Source of the DNA: an uncultured Ruminococcus sp.
GTDB lineage: Bacteria > Bacillota > Clostridia > Oscillospirales > Acutalibacteraceae
DNA: 5,952 nt
Direction: 5' to 3'
Assembly (NCBI GenBank): GCA_902773065.1
Contig: CACYDD010000090.1
Span: forward strand, 1-5,952
Both the position numbers and the translations under genes were made by a program. Numbering within the stretch: the first letter of the stretch is position 1; each line of letters begins with the position of its first letter. This document shows positions 1-4,801 of the stretch, piece after piece. Below the pieces are notes generated by a model, which saw only the letters and a list, made by a program, of their open reading frames with translations, did no database searches and had not been told where the DNA came from.

Positions 1-127
1 GGATCACCACTCAAGAAGAGGTCTTTTTAAGATGATCGGTCAGAGAAGAAGCCTTCTCAACTATCTTATCAAGGTAGATATCGAACGCTATCGTTCAATC
101 ATCGCAAGACTCGGTATCCGTAAATAA
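1..127 (+). CDS. rpsO: 30S ribosomal protein S15, C-terminal end (5' truncated by window)
   Basis: This is the 3' end of the gene for ribosomal protein S15, a primary 16S rRNA-binding protein of the small subunit platform. The reading frame with codons beginning at base 2 gives 41 residues ending in a TAA stop at 125-127. They start DHHSRRGLFKMIGQRR and end ERYRSIIARLGIRK. The DHHSRRGL...R.LL.YL....ERY...I..LG.R pattern is the diagnostic C-terminal half of S15, which contains rRNA-contacting helices. About half of the usual 85-90 residue protein is present; the start lies upstream of the window. The rpsO-pnp gene order is widespread in bacteria, and the identity of the next gene supports the call. 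Nothing suggests a defect in the visible part. Confidence 0.96.
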   Translation, partial: DHHSRRGLFKMIGQRRSLLNYLIKVDIERYRSIIARLGIRK

Positions 128-136
128 TTGTTTCGG

Positions 137-166
137 GGCAGTCTGGGGACAGACTGCCTTGTTTCA
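137..166 (+). terminator. GC-rich hairpin after rpsO, terminator or attenuator
   Basis: A perfect 9-bp stem pairs GGCAGTCTG (137-145) with CAGACTGCC (150-158) around a 4-base loop, starting 9 bases after the rpsO stop codon. The following tract (TTGTTTCAGTTCTTT) is T-rich but interrupted, so termination may be incomplete. That would let some rpsO transcripts read through into pnp, as in the classical rpsO-pnp arrangement. The hairpin is seen directly; its strength as a terminator is inferred. Confidence 0.7.
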
Positions 167-213
167 GTTCTTTAAAAGAAATTTGCTGAATGAACGCTAT
201 GATTCCGGTCAAT

Positions 214-254
214 ACTTATCAATGCGGCTCATAATTCATAATTCATAGTGTATA
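214..254 (+). repeat. Left terminal inverted repeat of the intergenic element
   Basis: It starts with the 12-mer ACTTATCAATGC, followed by the insertion GGCTC, a 17-base ATAATTC-based segment and TGTATAA. It pairs with 431-468. Confidence 0.85.
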
Positions 255-376
255 AATAGAGGGGCTAGGGACTAGGGGCTAGGATCTAGGGATGAGAGTA
301 AATCCTGAAACTTGAATCCTAATTCAAAGTGTATAAATTGAGGGGCTAGGGGCTAGAGGCTAGAATCTAGGGATGA
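247..376 (+). repeat. Internal direct duplication with G-rich CTAGnnn heptamer arrays
   Basis: Two 49-base copies, 247-295 and 328-376, match at 45 of 49 positions and are offset by 81 bases. Each begins AGTGTATAAAT, continues into GAGGGGCTAGGG, and ends ATCTAGGGATGA. In each copy CTAG recurs exactly every 7 bases: 265, 272, 279 and 286 in the first; 346, 353, 360 and 367 in the second. The second copy lies in the loop between the first copy and the C-rich right arm, so the element probably grew by internal duplication of its left arm. Confidence 0.85.
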
Positions 377-390
377 ACGTGAAACCTGGA

Positions 391-424
391 TCCTAGACCC
401 TAGATCCTAGACCCTAGATCCTAA
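391..424 (+). repeat. C-rich CTAGnnn heptamer array (right arm)
   Basis: This is a 14-bp tandem repeat, TCCTAGACCCTAGA, present twice (391-404 and 405-418) and followed by a decayed partial copy. CTAG occurs at 393, 400, 407 and 414, again at strict 7-base spacing. The array is complementary in sense to both G-rich arrays at 261-291 and 342-372, so it can pair with either, giving two alternative long stems. Confidence 0.85.
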
Positions 425-430
425 ATCCTG

Positions 431-468
431 ATTATACATTATGAATTATGAATTATGCATTGATAAGT
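431..468 (-). repeat. Right terminal inverted repeat of the intergenic element
   Basis: It ends in GCATTGATAAGT (457-468), the exact reverse complement of the left 12-mer at 214-225. The ATGAATT units (441-454) mirror the left ATAATTC units without the left-hand GGCTC insertion. Confidence 0.85.
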
Positions 469-493
469 CTGAACCGAAAGATGAAATCAATAT

Positions 494-499
494 GGAGGT
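494..499 (+). promoter_or_regulatory. Shine-Dalgarno of pnp
   Basis: GGAGGT lies 6 bases before the ATG at 506, which fixes the pnp start. It lies outside the repeat element, about 25 bases beyond the right inverted repeat. Confidence 0.9.
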
Positions 500-505
500 A
501 ATCAG

Positions 506-2692
506 ATGTTTGAAAATTTCAAGACTTATGAAACAGAATTCGCAGGCAGACCGCTTGTGGTAGAAACCGGCAAAACAACTCAGCTGGCTAACGGTGCTTG
601 TTTTGTACGCTATGGTGAAACAGTAGTCCATGTTGCCGCTACTGCTTCGGCAAAACCAAGAGAAGGCGTAGATTTCTTTCCGCTTTCAGTAGACTATGAA
701 GAAAAGCAGTATGCACTTGGCAGGATTCCGGGTGCTTACGGTAAAAGAGAGGGCAGACCGAGCGAAAAAGCAATTCTCGTTTCCCGTGTGATCGACAGAC
801 CGATTCGCCCGCTGTTCCCGAAAGATATGAGAAATGATGTATCTATCGTATGTACGGTTATGGCATATGACCCCGATTGTCTGCCTGAGATTGCCGCTAT
901 GGTCGGTACATCTATTGCGCTGAGCATTTCCGATATTCCGTGGAACGGTCCTATTTCTGCTGTTTCGGTCGGTCTTGTTGACGGCGAGTTTGTCATTAAC
1001 CCGACAAAGGAAGAAAGAGAAAATTCAAGAATGGCTGTGACAGTTGCTTCCACGGACAGCAGAATTGCAATGATCGAAGCAGGTGCAGATATCGTTCCCG
1101 ATGATGTCATGTACAACGGCATTATGGCAGGTCACGAGGCAAACCAGAAGATCATTGAATTTATCAAAGGTATTCAGGCTGAGATCGGCAAGGCAAAATT
1201 TGAATATCCGAGCAATGAGCCTGACCATGAGATGTTCGAGGCTGTTAAAGAGTTCTCTATTGAGGATATCAAGGTTGCTCTTGACACAGATGATAAAAAG
1301 GTTCGTGACGAAAGACTCAAACCGATCTATGAAAAGGTACATGAGAAATTTGACGAGATCTATCCCGAACAGGCTGAAAAAATCGATGAGTGTCTTTATA
1401 AAACACAGAAGTTTGTTGTCCGCCGCTGGCTGCTTGACGAGCAGAAGAGAGTTGACGGAAGAAAAATGGATCAGATGCGTCCGCTTGCTTCCGAGGTAGG
1501 AATTCTGCCCAGAGTACATGGTTCGGGTCTTTTTACAAGAGGTCAGACACAGGTACTTACCATCACAACGCTTGGTCCTGTCAGCGAACAGCAGTCTCTT
1601 GACGGTATCGATGACCAGACTTCCAAGAGATATATCCACCACTATAATTTCCCGTCCTATTCTGTCGGCGAAACAAAACCGTCCAGAGGTCCGGGCAGAC
1701 GTGAGATCGGTCACGGTGCGCTTGCAGAAAGGGCACTTGTTCCCGTCATTCCTTCTGTTGAGGAATTCCCGTATACCATTCGTCTTGTTTCGGAGATTCT
1801 TTCCTCAAACGGTTCAACTTCACAGGGTTCTATCTGCGGTTCAACGCTTTCACTGATGGATGCAGGCGTTCCGATCAAAGCTCCTGTGGCAGGTATTTCC
1901 TGCGGTTTGATTACAGAGGGCGACCGCTGGATGACAATGGTTGATATCCAGGGTCTGGAGGACTTCTTCGGTGATATGGACTTTAAGGTAGCAGGTACTC
2001 ACGAGGGTATCACAGCGATTCAGATGGATCTGAAAATCAGCGGTCTCACTCCCGATATGGTAAAGGAAGCACTGTATAAGACACATAAGGCAAGAGATTA
2101 TATCCTTGATGAAGTTATGCTCAAAGCGATTCCCGAGCCGAGAAAAGAGCTTTCCAAGTATGCACCGAAGATGCTTTCAACGGTTATTCCTGTTGAGAAA
2201 ATCCGTGACGTGATCGGTTCAGGCGGAAAGGTCATTCAGAAAATCTGTGCAGAGTGTGATGTCAAGATCGATATTGAAGAGGACGGTCATGTATTCGTCA
2301 GCGGTCTTGATATTGATAACTGCAACAGAGCTATGACGATTGTTGATACGATTGTCAGTGACCCCGAGCCGGGTACGATTTATAAGGGCAGAGTTACAAG
2401 ACTGATGGATTTCGGTGCTTTTGTTGAAATCGCACCGGGCAAGGAAGGTCTTTGCCATATTTCACAGCTTGATGTAAAACGTACAGAGAAAGTGACAGAT
2501 GTTGTGAATGTTGATGATGTGATCATCGTTAAGGTGCTTGACATTGACGAAAAGGGCAGACTGAACCTTTCCAGAAGAGAGGCTTTGATCGAGGTTGAGG
2601 GGCTTACTCCCGAAAACGACCTTCCGCCGAGACGTCCGTCAGGTCCGAGAAACGGCGGTTACAGAGGTAGAAGAAACAATTATAATGACTGA
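506..2692 (+). CDS. pnp: Polyribonucleotide nucleotidyltransferase (PNPase)
   Basis: PNPase degrades RNA 3' to 5' by phosphorolysis, releasing nucleoside diphosphates, and can add 3' tails in reverse. It acts in the cytoplasm as a homotrimer, usually with degradosome partners. The 728-residue product has the full order: first RNase PH-like domain (about 13-143), alpha-helical linker domain (about 145-310), second catalytic RNase PH domain (about 320-540), KH domain (about 555-617) with the GSGG loop at 571-574, and S1 domain (about 622-692). Seen catalytic and phosphate-site residues are R398-R399 in GRREIGHG, the serine loop SSNGSTS (433-439), and D486, D490, D492 and K494 in the DFFGDMDFKVAG segment. 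These match the Escherichia coli enzyme numbering. A short tail from about 695 is rich in Arg, Gly, Pro and Asn and may aid RNA binding; it makes the protein slightly longer than the usual 700-711 residues. The gene has a strong ribosome binding site, no frame damage, and its own terminator. Confidence 0.98.
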   Translation: MFENFKTYETEFAGRPLVVETGKTTQLANGACFVRYGETVVHVAATASAKPREGVDFFPLSVDYEEKQYALGRIPGAYGKREGRPSEKAILVSRVIDRPIRPLFPKDMRNDVSIVCTVMAYDPDCLPEIAAMVGTSIALSISDIPWNGPISAVSVGLVDGEFVINPTKEERENSRMAVTVASTDSRIAMIEAGADIVPDDVMYNGIMAGHEANQKIIEFIKGIQAEIGKAKFEYPSNEPDHEMFEAVKEFSIEDIKVALDTDDKKVRDERLKPIYEKVHEKFDEIYPEQAEKIDECLYKTQKFVVRRWLLDEQKRVDGRKMDQMRPLASEVGILPRVHGSGLFTRGQTQVLTITTLGPVSEQQSLDGIDDQTSKRYIHHYNFPSYSVGETKPSRGPGRREIGHGALAERALVPVIPSVEEFPYTIRLVSEILSSNGSTSQGSICGSTLSLMDAGVPIKAPVAGISCGLITEGDRWMTMVDIQGLEDFFGDMDFKVAGTHEGITAIQMDLKISGLTPDMVKEALYKTHKARDYILDEVMLKAIPEPRKELSKYAPKMLSTVIPVEKIRDVIGSGGKVIQKICAECDVKIDIEEDGHVFVSGLDIDNCNRAMTIVDTIVSDPEPGTIYKGRVTRLMDFGAFVEIAPGKEGLCHISQLDVKRTEKVTDVVNVDDVIIVKVLDIDEKGRLNLSRREALIEVEGLTPENDLPPRRPSGPRNGGYRGRRNNYND

Positions 2693-2713
2693 TATCATGA
2701 TAAAATGATATCA
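2690..2713 (+). other. Small AT-rich hairpin overlapping the pnp stop codon
   Basis: TGATATCAT (2690-2698) is the perfect reverse complement of ATGATATCA (2705-2713), with a 6-base loop. The left arm includes the pnp TGA stop. It lies just before the main terminator and may protect the 3' end or simply be an incidental AT-rich palindrome. Confidence 0.6.
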
Positions 2714-2723
2714 TAAAGAAGGG

Positions 2724-2761
2724 CAGCGGCACAGACTTTTACAGTTTATGCCGCTGTTTTT
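2724..2761 (+). terminator. Rho-independent terminator of pnp
   Basis: A perfect 8-bp GC-rich stem, CAGCGGCA (2724-2731) with TGCCGCTG (2749-2756), is followed directly by TTTTT. The 17-base loop is larger than usual. It lies about 30 bases after the pnp stop and separates pnp from the sigma-factor genes. Confidence 0.85.
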
Positions 2762-2789
2762 AAAAATACTTGAAAAATTTTCAAAAATT

Positions 2790-2815
2790 ACTATCCGAAT
2801 CCCTTTTTTAGTTGT
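2790..2815 (+). promoter_or_regulatory. Candidate promoter motif upstream of first sigma gene (ACTATCC-N13-AGTTGT)
   Basis: ACTATCC (2790-2796) and AGTTGT (2810-2815) are separated by 13 bases. The same two boxes with the same 13-base gap occur upstream of the paralogous gene at 4734-4759; the two 26-base segments match at 20 positions without gaps, while flanking DNA does not align well. The boxes sit 35 bases before the ATG at 2851, a plausible promoter distance, and the box-to-box spacing fits the -35/-10 geometry of ECF promoters. The motif is seen; autoregulation by the encoded sigma factor is inferred. An exact match to a known ECF consensus is not evident. Confidence 0.55.
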
Positions 2816-2836
2816 GTTTATTAAGGGAGAAAAAAC

Positions 2837-2843
2837 AAGGAGG
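2837..2843 (+). promoter_or_regulatory. Shine-Dalgarno of first sigma gene; decides the start
   Basis: AAGGAGG lies 7 bases before the ATG at 2851. It is only 1 base from the in-frame ATG at 2845, which is too close, and the longer in-frame TTG at 2812 lies within the promoter motif. The start at 2851 is therefore preferred. The paralogue protein likewise begins MN-x-x-F at the equivalent position. Confidence 0.88.
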
Positions 2844-2850
2844 AATGAAA

Positions 2851-4659
2851 ATGAATGATAAATTCAGGGAAATCATACAAAGAGCATTAAAAGGTGAAGA
2901 AGAAGCATATGAAGAACTATACGCAATGACTTGCAGGGACGCCTATTTTATCGCTCTAAGCATAACAAAAAACGAAGATGATGCAAATGATATCCTTCAG
3001 GACAGCTATATTAAGGTGTTTTCAAGTCTTGACAGGGTCAGTATCCCCGAAAAGTTTGACGGCTGGGTCTGCCGTATTGTTTCAAACGAGAGTAAAAACT
3101 ACTTAAAGAAAAAGCGTCCTGCACTTTTTGGAGATCTGATAGGTGATCTTGTTGGAGAATTTGATGAGGAAGAAACAAACAGTGAATTCATTCCGCATGA
3201 AGCAACCGACAATGCCGAAAAAAATCGCCTGATCATGCAGATTATCAACGGACTTCCCGAGGATGAGCGGCTGATTGTGCTGATGTATTATTATCAGAAC
3301 ATGAGAACGGCGGAAATAGCCGAAGCGTTGAATATTCCGCTGACAACAGTAAAATATAAACTTCTTGCCGCAAGAAAAGAAATCAGAGAAAAACTTGAAG
3401 AACTGGAGCAGGACGGCACAAAGCTCTATGCAGTGCCGTTGCTGATACTGCCTGATGTACTGAAAAATGCATCGAAGCAGATCACTGCACCGTCTTTTCA
3501 GCCGACAATATTAAAAAATATCGGAGCTTCGGCAAAAACAACAGTGAATAATGTTATAGGAGTGAGTAAAATGGCAAACGGAACAGGATTTCTGGCAACA
3601 ACAGCAGGCAAGGTAGTGATTGGTGTTGTAGCTGTGGCGGCAGTCGGAGGAATTGCGGCAGCTGTGATCGCAGGAACATCGGGCGGTAATTCAAATCAAA
3701 GCAGTAATGTGATACCACAAGCAGAAAGTACGATACAGTCATCGGAAGCGGCATCGCAGGACTCGATTTTGTTATCATCAGAGACGGAGGAATCTGTAAT
3801 TTCAGATACCGAGGGGAATGATATTACTCAGCAGATAAAAGCGATCGATGGTGACCCGAATACGGCAAAGGTAAAGCTTACCAATACCTTCCGTGGATTT
3901 TGTTATGAAAATGTGGGTATTCCGGATGATAAGGTAGATGAGAAGGGTTATATGATCGACAGCGACCTTTATACGGTTGAATACACAAGAACCATCAGCA
4001 AAGATGGTACAAAGCGTGTGATTACCTGTTCGGATATCAAATTTGATGATTTTTATAATTGTATTCTGCTCACAAAAGATGAATCGTTCGTGAAAGAAAA
4101 TAGCCAAAGACCGTCTAAGCCGACTCTTATGCTTGATTTTATGGATGACCCGAAAACAGAAATACCGCAGGCGTTTACAAAATTATTTCAGGATATCACG
4201 ATCCGCTCCAACGGCAGCGAATATGATGTTCTGTATAAAGATGAAATGATTCTGGAAGGAAGCTACGGCTTATCCGGTAGTGTTTTAGATGCTGTTGTGA
4301 AAAATGCGGAAAAAGTATACAGTGATGATGAATACATGATGAACTTTATCAACTGTTCGCTGTCTGAAAAACTGGTTTTGGAAACACATATTCTAACATA
4401 TATGTTCAAAAACTATGTAGGCGGTGATTTCAGTGATCTGGGGAATTTCAGCAAAGAATTTGAATCAGGTGACGGAGAAGTGAAAAAACGATCGGACACA
4501 GAAGCTGAGTATGTGGAACAGCTGGAATATGAGAACAGAGAGATCGATATAAAAAAGGAAAACGACAAACAGTATCTTATCACGCTTCTTCCTGGAAAAA
4601 AATCAAGCAGTGGAAATACTGAAGAAAAAATCACCTTTGAGATAGAATATACAACCTAA
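2851..4659 (+). CDS. Membrane-tethered ECF-type sigma factor with C-terminal ectodomain of unknown type
   Basis: The predicted 602-residue protein is far longer than a normal ECF sigma factor (about 170-200). Residues 4-90 fit sigma region 2: DDANDILQDSYIKVF (43-57) is the core-polymerase-binding helix, and FDGW...SNESKNYLKKKRP ends the -10 recognition part. Residues 125-183 fit region 4, with a helix-turn-helix around AEIAEALNIPLTTVKYKLLAARK. There is no region 3, as in ECF factors. A segment at 187-253, strongly shared with the downstream paralogue, leads to one hydrophobic helix (about 255-275, with an AVGGIAAA core). Next come a Ser/Gln/Glu-rich linker (278-325) and a domain with Cys351, Cys393, Cys404 and Cys502 to the C terminus. 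No signal peptide is present, so N-inside, C-outside topology is expected. I do not recognise the ectodomain. Inference: a one-piece sensor and sigma factor, held at the membrane and perhaps released by proteolysis. The sigma assignment is firm; the mechanism is not. Confidence 0.9.
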   Translation: MNDKFREIIQRALKGEEEAYEELYAMTCRDAYFIALSITKNEDDANDILQDSYIKVFSSLDRVSIPEKFDGWVCRIVSNESKNYLKKKRPALFGDLIGDLVGEFDEEETNSEFIPHEATDNAEKNRLIMQIINGLPEDERLIVLMYYYQNMRTAEIAEALNIPLTTVKYKLLAARKEIREKLEELEQDGTKLYAVPLLILPDVLKNASKQITAPSFQPTILKNIGASAKTTVNNVIGVSKMANGTGFLATTAGKVVIGVVAVAAVGGIAAAVIAGTSGGNSNQSSNVIPQAESTIQSSEAASQDSILLSSETEESVISDTEGNDITQQIKAIDGDPNTAKVKLTNTFRGFCYENVGIPDDKVDEKGYMIDSDLYTVEYTRTISKDGTKRVITCSDIKFDDFYNCILLTKDESFVKENSQRPSKPTLMLDFMDDPKTEIPQAFTKLFQDITIRSNGSEYDVLYKDEMILEGSYGLSGSVLDAVVKNAEKVYSDDEYMMNFINCSLSEKLVLETHILTYMFKNYVGGDFSDLGNFSKEFESGDGEVKKRSDTEAEYVEQLEYENREIDIKKENDKQYLITLLPGKKSSSGNTEEKITFEIEYTT

Positions 4660-4679
4660 ATATGCCAATAACTGATGAG

Positions 4680-4723
4680 ATCAGCAATGTGTATTTATGC
4701 ATATTGCTGATTTTTAATTTTTT
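4680..4723 (+). terminator. Rho-independent terminator after first sigma gene
   Basis: ATCAGCAAT (4680-4688) pairs perfectly with ATTGCTGAT (4703-4711). The stem extends inward through a G-U, a T-A and a G-C pair to a small loop, and is followed by TTTTTAATTTTTT. It lies about 20 bases after the TAA stop. It suggests the two paralogues are transcribed separately rather than as a simple operon. Confidence 0.85.
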
Positions 4724-4733
4724 GATGAAGAGA

Positions 4734-4759
4734 ACTATCCAAAAGCTGTTTTAAGTTGT
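4734..4759 (+). promoter_or_regulatory. Candidate promoter motif upstream of second sigma gene (ACTATCC-N13-AGTTGT)
   Basis: ACTATCC (4734-4740) and AGTTGT (4754-4759) have the same 13-base gap as the boxes at 2790-2815. Here the first box is preceded by GA, giving GAACTATCC, whose GAAC resembles the -35 core of many ECF promoters. The motif lies just after the upstream terminator, 42 bases before the ATG. A sigma-A promoter in the AT-rich stretch at 4750-4787 cannot be excluded, since TAATAAT at 4774 resembles a -10 box. Confidence 0.55.
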
Positions 4760-4790
4760 AATATTAATGAATGTAATAATTTATAGTTTT

Positions 4791-4795
4791 GGAGG
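4791..4795 (+). promoter_or_regulatory. Shine-Dalgarno of second sigma gene
   Basis: GGAGG lies 6 bases before the ATG at 4802 and fixes that start, which also aligns with the start chosen for the upstream paralogue. Confidence 0.88.
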
Positions 4796-4801
4796 CAGGG
4801 A

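Larger units (their letters stand above)
203..479. repeat. MITE-like palindromic repeat element between rpsO and pnp
   Basis: This non-coding stretch is bounded by long inverted repeats. The left end at 214-254 begins ACTTATCAATGC, then runs through two ATAATTC units to TGTATAA. The right end at 431-468 is its reverse complement apart from a 5-base insertion (226-230) on the left and a few substitutions. A weaker inverted match (14 of 18 bases) extends outward to about 203 and 479. Inside are three blocks of CTAGnnn heptamers and an 81-bp-offset direct duplication. No ORF, transposase or clear target-site duplication is visible. Size and structure fit a miniature inverted-repeat or REP-like element, or a genome-wide intergenic repeat of the species. 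Transcribed from the rpsO side it would form a very long hairpin ending about 25 bases before the pnp ribosome binding site. The structure is certain; mobility is inferred. Confidence 0.8.

Noticed and set aside
198..203. TATGAT -10-like box before the element
   Set aside because: No convincing -35 box lies at 16-18 bases; TTGCTG at 183 is only 9 bases away.
312..337. Sigma-A promoter for pnp inside the element (TTGAAT then TATAAA)
   Set aside because: The gap is 14 bases, too short for a good promoter, and the TATAAAT box belongs to the duplicated repeat unit.
247..424. CRISPR-like array
   Set aside because: The repeats are short heptamers and one duplication without regularly sized unique spacers, and no cas genes are visible.
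203..479. Target-site duplication flanking the repeat element
   Set aside because: Flanking bases show a weak inverted match but no clear direct repeat, so recent insertion cannot be shown.
1025..1714. 229-residue reverse-strand ORF and other antisense ORFs within pnp and the sigma genes
   Set aside because: They lie wholly inside well-supported genes, have no ribosome binding sites of note or recognisable domains, and are expected shadows of the coding bias.
1083..1856. Forward-strand alternative-frame ORFs inside pnp
   Set aside because: They overlap intact PNPase catalytic sequence in another frame and show low-complexity Leu/Arg/Ser-rich products without family features.
2812..2850. Longer N-terminus for the first sigma gene from a TTG at 2812 or the ATG at 2845
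   Set aside because: The extension overlaps the promoter motif and the ribosome binding site. AAGGAGG is ideally spaced for the ATG at 2851, and the paralogue aligns from that start.
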